In this document: positions 48,878 to 55,266 of the stretch, piece by piece
Position numbering within the stretch: position 1 is the stretch's first letter
Layout: each line of letters opens with the position of its first letter
NCBI RefSeq assembly: GCF_001672915.1
Contig: NZ_LZKR01000062.1
Location: 1 to 55,266 of the forward strand
DNA: 55,266 bases
DNA from: Mycobacterium sp. 1245805.9
GTDB taxonomy: Bacteria > Actinomycetota > Actinomycetes > Mycobacteriales > Mycobacteriaceae
Direction of reading: 5' to 3'
Notes under the pieces: model-generated
What the model was told of the DNA's origin: nothing
Database searches by the model: none
What the model saw: only the letters and a program-made list of their open reading frames with translations
Position numbers and translations under genes: made by a program

Positions 48878-49234
48878 GTGTCAGAACGGCCCGCCGACAG
48901 CAGCACCGAAGAGCGCCCGCGCAATCGCGTCGTCGCCGACGTTTTGCTCTACGCGGTCGCGCGGGTGGCGCTGGTGGCCGCGCTGAGCGGCGCCATCTAC
49001 GGGATCGCGCGATTGCTGGGGATCGCCCAGTTCCCCGTTGTGGTCGCGGTGCTGTTCGCTCTGATCATCGCGATGCCATTGGGGATCTGGGTGTTCGGCC
49101 CGCTGCGCCGCCGCGCCACCGCGTCGCTCGCGGTAGCCGGCGAACGCCGGCGCCGCGAACGCGAACAGCTACAGGCGCGGTTGCGGGGCGAGGAGGCGCC
49201 GCGTCCGGAGCCCGACGCGCCGCCCGAGGCATAG
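48878..49234 (+). CDS. DUF4229-type small membrane protein (Rv0531-like)
   Basis: This 118-aa protein has two helices (VADVLLYAVARVALVAALSGAIYGIARLL... and FPVVVAVLFALIIAMPLGIWVF), followed by a charged coiled-coil tail (GERRRREREQLQARLRGEE). Both ends are probably cytoplasmic. GTG 48878 follows a leaderless-type -10 box. The function is unknown. In M. tuberculosis a PE_PGRS gene and fabH follow. Here menA follows directly. Confidence 0.78.
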   Translation: MSERPADSSTEERPRNRVVADVLLYAVARVALVAALSGAIYGIARLLGIAQFPVVVAVLFALIIAMPLGIWVFGPLRRRATASLAVAGERRRREREQLQARLRGEEAPRPEPDAPPEA

Positions 49235-49241
49235 CCGCTCG

Positions 49242-49282
49242 GTTGCGTGTGCATCGGTGGCGTTGCGTGTGCGTCCAGGGCG
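49242..49282 (+). repeat. Tandem GTTGCGTGTGCRTC repeat sharing a 20-mer with position 263-282
   Basis: GTTGCGTGTGCATC (49242-49255) and GTTGCGTGTGCGTC (49262-49275) are direct repeats. The second extends to TTGCGTGTGCGTCCAGGGCG (49263-49282), which matches the reverse complement of 263-282 at 19 of 20 bases. It lies between the DUF4229-type and menA genes. Confidence 0.55.
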
Positions 49283-49336
49283 AAAAAGTGGCCCGGATCC
49301 CGCCGCCGGCTCACAGTCAAAACCCTGAGCACACAC

Positions 49337-50209
49337 TCAATGCGCGAGGGCCAACGCCGTCGCCACCGCGAACGCCCACACCACCATCGCCAGCCCGGTG
49401 TCCCGCAGCACCGGAATCAGCTCGCGCCCGCCGCGGCCGGAGCGCACCGGGGCGAGCGCACGCAGGGCCAGCGGCGTGGCCAGCAATCCCGCGGCGCACC
49501 ACGGCGTGGCCGCCATGAGCACCAGCGTCGCGACCCCCGCGGTCGCCAGCAGCGCCTGGTAGAGCACCCGGGTGCGGGCATCGCCCAGCCGCACCGCCAG
49601 GGTGATCTTGCCGGACTGCGCGTCGGTGGGGATGTCGCGCAGGTTGTTGGCCACCAGCACGGACGACGACATCGCCCCGATCGACACCGCCAGCACCGCC
49701 CCGACCCAGTCCACCCGCAACGCCTGGGTGTACTCGGTGCCCAGCACCGCGACCAGGCCGAAGAACACGAACACCGCGACCTCGCCAAAACCCGCGTAGC
49801 CGTAGGGCTTTGAGCCTCCGGTGTACAGCCACGCGCCGGCGATGCAGGCCGCGCCGACCGCGATCAGCCACGGCGCGCTCAGCAGCGCCAGCACCAGCCC
49901 GGCGGCCGCGCCCACCGACAGGCTCGCCACCGCCGCGGTCAGCACCGCGCGCGGGGCGGCCAGCCGCGAGCCCACCAGCCGGACCGGGCCGGCCCGCTCG
50001 TCGTCGGTGCCGCGGATGCCGTCGGAGTAGTCGTTGGCGTAGTTCACGCCGACGATCAGCGCCAGCGCGACGGCCAGCGCCAGCAGCGCCCTCCACCACA
50101 CCGCGGATCCCAGCCACGCCGCCGCGCCCGTGCCCGCCACCACCGGCGCCACCGCGTTGGGCAGCGTGCGGGGCCGGGCGCCCGAGACCCACTGCGCGAG
50201 ACTGGCCAC
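49337..50209 (-). CDS. menA: 1,4-dihydroxy-2-naphthoate polyprenyltransferase
   Basis: This 290-aa UbiA-family membrane enzyme has [31 protein letters not shown] with the first Asp-rich motif (NxxxDxxxG). The second aspartate motif lies in [24 protein letters not shown]. It attaches the prenyl chain to DHNA in menaquinone synthesis. GTG 50209 begins [15 protein letters not shown] as in M. tuberculosis. ATG 50227 is six codons longer. It is divergent from the phosphorylase gene. Confidence 0.93.
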   Translation of the reverse strand: MASLAQWVSGARPRTLPNAVAPVVAGTGAAAWLGSAVWWRALLALAVALALIVGVNYANDYSDGIRGTDDERAGPVRLVGSRLAAPRAVLTAAVASLSVGAAAGLVLALLSAPWLIAVGAACIAGAWLYTGGSKPYGYAGFGEVAVFVFFGLVAVLGTEYTQALRVDWVGAVLAVSIGAMSSSVLVANNLRDIPTDAQSGKITLAVRLGDARTRVLYQALLATAGVATLVLMAATPWCAAGLLATPLALRALAPVRSGRGGRELIPVLRDTGLAMVVWAFAVATALALAH

Positions 50210-50231
50210 CAGGCCATCCTGCCTCATGCAC

Positions 50232-50237
50232 CACAAT
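50232..50237 (+). promoter_or_regulatory. Possible -10 box before the phosphorylase gene
   Basis: CACAAT lies 6 nt before ATG 50244. It keeps A2 and T6 of TAnnnT. If used it would give a leaderless mRNA and favour the 50244 start over ATG 50226. Confidence 0.3.
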
Positions 50238-50243
50238 GGGCGG

Positions 50244-51020
50244 ATGCTCGGAGTCATCGGCGGCAGCGGCTTCTACACGTTCTTCGAGTCCGACACCCGC
50301 GACATCGACGTCGACACCCCCTTCGGCCCGCCCAGCGCCCCGGTCACGGTGGGCGCCGTCGGCGACCACGAGGTCGCCTTCCTGCCCCGGCACGGCGCGA
50401 CCCATCAGTTCTCGGCGCACACCGTGCCGTATCGGGCCAACATGTGGGCGCTGCGCAAGCTCGGCGTGCGACGGGTTTTCGGCCCGTGCGCGGTCGGCAG
50501 CCTGGACCCCGGCAACGGCCCGGGCGCGGTGGTGGTGCCCGACCAGCTGGTGGACCGCACCACCGGCCGCCCCGACACCTACTTCGACTCCGGCGCCGTC
50601 CACGTCGACTTCGCCGACCCCTACTGCCCGACGCTGCGGGCCGCGGCCACGGCCCTGCCCGACGTCGTCGACGGCGGCACCATGGTGGTGATCCAGGGGC
50701 CCCGGTTTTCCACCCGGGCCGAGAGCCGCTGGTTCGCCTCGGCCGGCTTCAGCCTGGTCAACATGACCGGCTATCCGGAGGCCGTGCTGGCCCGCGAACT
50801 TGAAATATGTTACGCGGCAATAGCTTTGGTGACCGACTTGGATGCCGGCGTCCAGGCCGGTGAGGGTGTGAAGGCCGTCGAGGTGTTCGCCCAATTCGAG
50901 AAGAACATCGGGCCGTTCAAGGAGCTGGTGCGCGCCGCGATCGGCCGGGTCGCCGCCGAGCGCGACTGCACGCACTGCCAACCGCACACCGGCGTGACCC
51001 TGCCGGTGGAGCTGCCGTGA
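50244..51020 (+). CDS. MTAP-like S-methyl-5'-thioadenosine / purine nucleoside phosphorylase (Rv0535-like)
   Basis: This 258-aa protein has [58 protein letters not shown] and [28 protein letters not shown], which is the MTAP/PNP class 2 pattern. It would phosphorolyse methylthioadenosine or a purine nucleoside. ATG 50244 starts the conserved strand. ATG 50226 adds MHHNGR as in the M. tuberculosis annotation. The stop overlaps the next GTG by 4 nt. Confidence 0.9.
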   Translation: MLGVIGGSGFYTFFESDTRDIDVDTPFGPPSAPVTVGAVGDHEVAFLPRHGATHQFSAHTVPYRANMWALRKLGVRRVFGPCAVGSLDPGNGPGAVVVPDQLVDRTTGRPDTYFDSGAVHVDFADPYCPTLRAAATALPDVVDGGTMVVIQGPRFSTRAESRWFASAGFSLVNMTGYPEAVLARELEICYAAIALVTDLDAGVQAGEGVKAVEVFAQFEKNIGPFKELVRAAIGRVAAERDCTHCQPHTGVTLPVELP

Positions 51021-52048
51021 GGGTGCTGCTGACCGGGGCGGCCGGGTTCATCGGGTCGCGGGTGGACGCGGCGCTGCGGGCGGCCGGTCACGACGTGATC
51101 GGCGTCGACGCGATGCTGCCCGCGGCGCACGGCCCGAATCCGGTGCTGCCGCAGGGCTGCCGACGCGTCGACGTCCGCGACGGCGACGCGCTGGCCCCGC
51201 TGCTGGACGGCGTGGACCTCGTCTGCCATCAGGCCGCGATGGTGGGTGCCGGCGTCGACGCGGCCGACGCGCCGGCCTACGGCAGCCACAACGATTTCGC
51301 CACCACGGTGTTGCTGGCACGGATGTTCGCCGCGGGCGTGCGTCGGCTGGTGCTGGCCTCGTCGATGGTGGTCTATGGGCAGGGCCACTACGCCTGCCCC
51401 GAGCACGGGCTCGTCGACCCGCCGCCGCGCCGGCGCGCCGACCTGGACGCCGGGGTATTCGAAAACCATTGCCCGGCATGCGGACTCGACGTGGCGTGGC
51501 GCCTGGTCGACGAGGACGCCGCGTTGCGGCCGCGCAGCCTGTACGCGGCCAGCAAGACCGCGCAGGAGCATTACGCGCTGGCGTGGGCTGAGGCGACGGG
51601 AGGCTCGGTGGTGGCGCTGCGCTACCACAACGTCTACGGCCCGGGCATGCCGCGCGACACCCCGTACTCCGGGGTGGCGGCGATCTTCCGCTCGTCCCTG
51701 GAAAAGGGCGAGCCGCCAAGGGTTTTCGAGGATGGCGGGCAGATGCGGGATTTCGTCCACGTCGACGACGTCGCCGCCGCGAACGTGGCCGCCGCGATGA
51801 CCGACCGCGACGGCTTCACCGCCGTCAACGTCTGCTCGGGCCGGCCCATCTCGATCCTGGATGTCGCCACCGCGCTGTGCGAGGCGCGGGACGGTTCGGT
51901 CTCCCCGGTGGTCACGGGGCAGTATCGCAGCGGCGACGTGCGCCACATCGTCGCCGACCCGGCGCGGGCCGCCGAGGTGTTGGGGTTCCGCGCCGCCGTC
52001 GATCCGCACGAGGGCTTGCGCGAATTCGCTTTCGCGCCTTTGCGTTAA
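51017..52048 (+). CDS. galE3: NAD-dependent epimerase/dehydratase (Rv0536-like)
   Basis: This 343-aa extended SDR has VLLTGAAGFIGSRVDAALRAAGHDV (GxxGxxG), VCHQAAMVG, VLASSMVVYG and YAASKTAQEHY (Tyr-x3-Lys), so the catalytic set is complete, unlike the GalE-like protein at 10428. The GACP/HCPACG segment contains cysteines that may bind a metal. The sugar substrate is unknown. GTG 51017 overlaps the preceding stop (GTGA). Confidence 0.87.
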   Translation: MRVLLTGAAGFIGSRVDAALRAAGHDVIGVDAMLPAAHGPNPVLPQGCRRVDVRDGDALAPLLDGVDLVCHQAAMVGAGVDAADAPAYGSHNDFATTVLLARMFAAGVRRLVLASSMVVYGQGHYACPEHGLVDPPPRRRADLDAGVFENHCPACGLDVAWRLVDEDAALRPRSLYAASKTAQEHYALAWAEATGGSVVALRYHNVYGPGMPRDTPYSGVAAIFRSSLEKGEPPRVFEDGGQMRDFVHVDDVAAANVAAAMTDRDGFTAVNVCSGRPISILDVATALCEARDGSVSPVVTGQYRSGDVRHIVADPARAAEVLGFRAAVDPHEGLREFAFAPLR

Positions 52049-52100
52049 GGCGATCGCAAGCGCGGCGAAGCCGGGCGCAGCGGGTCGCCGCCAGCTAGCA

Positions 52101-53759
52101 CTAACCCTGCGGCGGGCGGAAGATCCGGGGCTTCTGGACGGGGATCTGCCGGGTGGCGGAGTCGTCGCCCCGGAAGATCCGCGGCGAACCGGCGAGCTGC
52201 GGGGTCGCGCCGCCGGCCGGGATGCGCGTCGTCGCCGCGGCCGACGGGGCCGCGTGGCCCACGGGGATGCGCGTCGTCGGCGCGCCCGGACCCGGATGGG
52301 TGCCGGCCGGGCCGCCCCGGGTGTGGGCGGGACGACGGCGCTGGCGTCGCGCGCGCCGCGCGCCGAGCTGACCGGTGATGATCGCCGCCGCGAGGATGCA
52401 CAGCGCCAGCACGCACAGCGCGACGTCGAAGGTGCTGGTGATCTGCTGGGCGAGGTTGTTGCCGTACACGGGGTTGGGTGCGGGCGCGTTGGGCGCCTCC
52501 TCGAACCGCGGCGCCAGCGCGACGCCCAGCACGACGCGGGAAATGCCCAGGGTCGCAACGAGTCCGCACAGCGACGAGATCAGCCTGGGGGAGACGGCGT
52601 CGTTGCCCAGGTTGATGCGCAGCCAGATCGCCAGCACGGCGGTCGCCAGGTCGAAGGCGGCCAGCACCATGCTGTCGTAGCGCGAGAACGGGTAGTTCAG
52701 GGTCACGGCGACGGCCAGGTCGGTGATGCGCATGACCATCGACCCCAGGCACCAAACGATGATGAGCAGCAACCCGTTTCGGGCCGCCGCGCGCCACGCG
52801 TTCTCCTCCGTCGCCGACGCGTCACGGCGGGCCGACAACGCCGCGGGCGCGAAGATGGCCGCGGCCGCCGCCCACGCCAGGTAGCCCTCGAAGCCCACTC
52901 CCGCCGTCGACGTGTTCTGCGCTATGCCGTGGAACGCGTCGATGTCCCGGCCGACGGGAAGGATCCACACCAGAAGCCCGGCGACCAGCGTCGAGACCCC
53001 GAGAGCCACGGTCGCCAGCCGGGACGCCCTGCTGCTGCGCAGCAGCCACCGCGACCCGACCAGCACCGCGAGCAGCGCCACCACGCCGTACACCAGCGCC
53101 GTCGCGATCACCGCGACGTTCTGCTTGCCGAAGCCGGACGAACCGCCCGCGTCGTGCAGCGCGTATTTGAGCCGCCAGAACAGGTTGAAGCAAAAGCTCA
53201 GCGCCGCCCCCACCATCGACGCGTAACCGATGATCCGCACCGGCCTGGGACCGTCAGCGGAGTCGGTGTCGGCCGGGTCCGTGGTCACCGGTCGCGCGCT
53301 CAGCAGCGAGCCGGCGATTCCCAGCCACGCCCCGGGCCCGACACCGCCGGGCACGTTCACGCTGCCGCCGAACCGCGCGGTCTCGAACACGTCGAACGCG
53401 ACGAAGCCGACGACCAAGAGCGCGTAGGGGGCGTTGAGCGCCAGCCGAAGGCGTCCCGCCAGCGCGGGATTGAACCGCGGACTCGCCGACCGCCAGGAAC
53501 CGGCCAGCACGACCGACGCGAGCGACAGCAGCGTCACGACGAACAGCACCGCCAGCAGCGGCTTGTTGCTTCCGTCGATACCCAAGCCGAAATACAGGTT
53601 CCACGGCAACAGCAGCGCCACGACGAGCAAGGCGGCCGCGGTCAAATCGACCGCGACGTCCGAACGCCGGCCGGGCCGCGCGTCCGCCGATGCCTGCGGC
53701 GTCTGCCGCGTGCGCGCCCGGATTGGCCCGGTCGGGGCGTCGTCGCTGCTCTGACTCAC
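52101..53759 (-). CDS. Large polytopic membrane protein with RIP-repeat tail (Rv0537c-like)
   Basis: This 552-aa protein has an N-terminal cytosolic segment of ~40 residues, then about ten helices (LTAAALLVVALLLPWNLYFG, LLAVLFVVTLLSLASVVLAG, and others). The C-terminal cytosolic tail of ~80 residues repeats the motifs TTRIPVG, TTRIPAGG, RQIPVQ and PRIF(R). The tail may be a phosphorylation or docking platform. The function is unknown. GTG 53759 was chosen, with GGGGGG nearby. It is convergent with galE3 and divergent from the repeat protein. Confidence 0.82.
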   Translation of the reverse strand: MSQSSDDAPTGPIRARTRQTPQASADARPGRRSDVAVDLTAAALLVVALLLPWNLYFGLGIDGSNKPLLAVLFVVTLLSLASVVLAGSWRSASPRFNPALAGRLRLALNAPYALLVVGFVAFDVFETARFGGSVNVPGGVGPGAWLGIAGSLLSARPVTTDPADTDSADGPRPVRIIGYASMVGAALSFCFNLFWRLKYALHDAGGSSGFGKQNVAVIATALVYGVVALLAVLVGSRWLLRSSRASRLATVALGVSTLVAGLLVWILPVGRDIDAFHGIAQNTSTAGVGFEGYLAWAAAAAIFAPAALSARRDASATEENAWRAAARNGLLLIIVWCLGSMVMRITDLAVAVTLNYPFSRYDSMVLAAFDLATAVLAIWLRINLGNDAVSPRLISSLCGLVATLGISRVVLGVALAPRFEEAPNAPAPNPVYGNNLAQQITSTFDVALCVLALCILAAAIITGQLGARRARRQRRRPAHTRGGPAGTHPGPGAPTTRIPVGHAAPSAAATTRIPAGGATPQLAGSPRIFRGDDSATRQIPVQKPRIFRPPQG

Positions 53760-54052
53760 GGTTCCCCCCGGGTGTCGAGGACGGCTTCTGGCGGCGCAAC
53801 CTCGGTTGCGCGGCTGGGGAACCCCCTGCCGCATCGACCACGTTGCTTACTTGGAAACATAATCTCCGTTCGGGCGACGCGGCAGTGGTGAGGACGTGTG
53901 CGTTTCCGGGGTGGCCGCCACGCGGTTACGCTGCGCTCACAGGCGAACACCGAAAACCTCGTCGCCCGAATGACTGTTACCGCCGACGGTATCGCAGTGT
54001 AATGATGCCGGGACATGCTGGCTGTGGGGTAGCCGGCCGAAGGAGAGTCGGG
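53760..54052. other. Divergent intergenic region before the DUF7159-like gene
   Basis: These 293 bp hold a small palindrome TACCG-CCGA-CGGTA (53978-53991) and, at the downstream end, AAGGAGAG (the ribosome site of the next gene). No further gene is seen. The antisense frame here is a shadow. Confidence 0.4.
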
Positions 54053-55266
54053 ATGGACGTCGTGCTGGGGGTCGCGGTCACAGGTCCCCGTGCCCGCTTG
54101 GCGCTTGTCGGTGCGGGCGCCGGCCTGATCGACGAGTCCGTCGTTGACCTTGCCGATCGCCCGATCGAGAAACTCACCGAGACGGTGGCCGGGACGAATC
54201 GGTTGCTGGCCGAGGAGAGCCACCGGCTGCTCGCCACGCGGCTGTGCTGGTCGGATCGGCAATGGGCCGAGCGGTTGCGGCAGGCGTTGGAGGACTCGGG
54301 CGTCCAGAACGTCGCCGTGCTCTCGGAAGCGCAGGCGCTGTCCGGGGTGGGCGCGCGGCCGCGGCCCGACGCGGACCCCACCGTGGTGCTGGCCCGGGGC
54401 GCGGCGATGGCGGCCGGGCTGGCCGGGGACGCGACGGCGATGGCCCCCGCGGTCGGGTCGGTCGGGGACGCGACGGCGATGGCGCCCGCGTTCGGGGAGG
54501 CGACGGCGATGGCTCCCGCGGTCGGGGGAACGCCCCCGGCCGGCCAGGTCGGAGCCGACCTGGCGTACTCGATGGCCGGCGAGTCCGACCTGCTCCCGAT
54601 GGAATGGCTGACCGAGCCCGAGGACGACGACGCTCAAACCGGCCCGGTGGGCCTCACCTCGCGACGGCTGGGGGCGATGGACGCGGTGCTCGGCATCGCG
54701 GTCGCCGGTTCTATCGCCCGGTTGGCGCTCGTCGGGCCCGTCGGGGGCGGCTACGCGGCGATCAAGCACCTGGTCGTCGAGCTGCCCGTCGAGCCGTTCG
54801 AAACGTTGATCCAGACGGTGACCGGCGCGCAGCAGGCGCTGGCCGCCGAGGGCCGCCATCTGGTTGCCACCCGGCTGTATTCGCCGGATCCCGCGCAGGC
54901 GGACGCGTTTCGTCAGGCGTTGGCCGACTCCGGGGTCCCCGACGTCGGGGTGGTTTCGCAACCCGACGCGGTGGCGGCGCTGCTGCGGACAGTCTTCCGT
55001 GGTGTCACGCTGCCCGGCGCCATCGCGCTGGTGGTCACCGCCGAGGCGGCGACGTTGGTCGCGCTGGGCGCCGCCGGGGCGGCGGACATCCTGGCCACCG
55101 CGGCGCTGCAGGGCGTGGACGCCGTCGCCGCGGCGGCGGACCTGCTGCTGGACTGGCTGCCGTCGGCGCCGTTCGCGGTGAGTGCGGCGTACGTGCTGGG
55201 CACCCTGGAAAACCTGACCAGCCTCGCCGAACGGATTCGCGCCCGATCGCCGCTGCGGGTGGAGGT
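54053..55266 (+). CDS. DUF7159-like protein with duplicated N-terminal domain, cut by the window edge
   Basis: At least 404 aa run from ATG 54053 (AAGGAGAG six nt upstream) to the window end without a stop. The first domain begins MDVVLGVAVTGPRARLALVG, and a second copy begins MDAVLGIAVAGSIARLALVG near residue 215. Each is followed by a TRL segment and a (R/F)RQAL-(E/A)DSGV helix. Between them lie three tandem ATAMAPA(V/F)G units. The domains look like ASKHA-type folds with VLG-VAV strands. M. tuberculosis Rv0538 occupies this position. The function is unknown. Confidence 0.7.
   Translation, partial: MDVVLGVAVTGPRARLALVGAGAGLIDESVVDLADRPIEKLTETVAGTNRLLAEESHRLLATRLCWSDRQWAERLRQALEDSGVQNVAVLSEAQALSGVGARPRPDADPTVVLARGAAMAAGLAGDATAMAPAVGSVGDATAMAPAFGEATAMAPAVGGTPPAGQVGADLAYSMAGESDLLPMEWLTEPEDDDAQTGPVGLTSRRLGAMDAVLGIAVAGSIARLALVGPVGGGYAAIKHLVVELPVEPFETLIQTVTGAQQALAAEGRHLVATRLYSPDPAQADAFRQALADSGVPDVGVVSQPDAVAALLRTVFRGVTLPGAIALVVTAEAATLVALGAAGAADILATAALQGVDAVAAAADLLLDWLPSAPFAVSAAYVLGTLENLTSLAERIRARSPLRVE

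Noticed and set aside
53756..54961. 401-aa reverse frame over the DUF7159-like gene
   Set aside because: Antisense Arg/Gly-rich translation. The forward frame has a strong ribosome site and duplicated domain structure.
1..55266. tRNA, rRNA, CRISPR arrays, IS elements
   Set aside because: I looked for cloverleaf, repeat-spacer and transposase patterns and saw none. A tRNA scan could still find something I missed.

Overview
The window is a high-GC actinobacterial chromosome segment and is clearly mycobacterial. Its backbone runs in the order I remember for Mycobacterium tuberculosis Rv0492c to Rv0538: GMC oxidoreductase, GntR regulator, exopolyphosphatase, proC, a BldC-like protein, ribosomal bS22, galE2, an acyltransferase, cmaA2, serB1, hemA-hemC-hemD-hemB, a STAS protein, gabP, hemL, the System II cytochrome c maturation genes, a ParA-like ATPase, menA, a phosphorylase and galE3. 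cmaA2 (mycolate cyclopropanation) and an esxF/esxE/cpnT-type locus point to a slow grower. The absence of PE_PGRS and 13E12 genes at their M. tuberculosis positions, the presence of several genes I do not remember from M. tuberculosis, and intergenic palindromes suggest a non-tuberculous species, possibly of the M. avium complex. The species call is an inference.

Layout. 1-5 kb: the 3' side of a Nudix hydrolase gene is cut by the window edge, followed by a GMC oxidoreductase operon, its divergent FadR-type regulator and a Cys-rich protein. 5-12.6 kb: forward genes for polyphosphate/nucleotide hydrolysis, a membrane protein, a TIM-barrel protein, a thioesterase, proC, a BldC-like regulator, bS22 (33 aa), an SDR and a PlsC-like acyltransferase. 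12.6-15 kb (reverse): serB1, a MaoC-like protein and cmaA2. 15.2-19.4 kb (reverse): an accessory island. 19.5-25.8 kb: a glutaredoxin-like gene, the haem cluster and two small membrane proteins. 25.7-28.2 kb: a DJ-1/PfpI gene, a divergent GlxA-type AraC regulator and an anti-anti-sigma factor. 28.5-35.5 kb: a surface and secretion cluster with two acyltransferase-3 proteins, a secreted SGNH hydrolase, an exported esterase and a phospholipase C-like lipoprotein. 35.6-41.3 kb: an SsuD-like monooxygenase, two transporters, a nitroreductase-like protein and two uncharacterised genes. 41.3-47.3 kb: hemL followed by phosphatase, ResA, CcdA, ResB and CcsB genes in a tightly overlapping operon. 47.4-55.3 kb: a ParA-like ATPase, small membrane proteins, menA, a phosphorylase, galE3, a large membrane protein and a truncated repeat protein.

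The most interesting system is the island at 15195-19397, which sits where M. tuberculosis carries mmpS2-mmpL2. In transcription order it encodes EsxF-like and EsxE-like WXG100 proteins and an 851-aa protein whose first ~440 residues match the CpnT export/pore chassis. Its last ~200 residues are not the NAD-glycohydrolase tip of CpnT. They look like a RelA/SpoT-type pyrophosphokinase domain, with R-x-K-x3-S-x3-K, an Asp and an E-V-Q-I-H-T motif. A translationally coupled 159-aa candidate immunity protein follows. Next comes a 163-aa HD protein with every key residue of a small alarmone hydrolase. I read this as an ESX-linked polymorphic toxin with an alarmone-synthesising warhead, paired with its own alarmone-degrading antidote. 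GC content falls inside the toxin gene at the warhead, as expected for a swapped tip.

A second theme is leaderless expression. At least six genes have a TAnnnT -10 box followed by exactly 6 nt and then the start codon.
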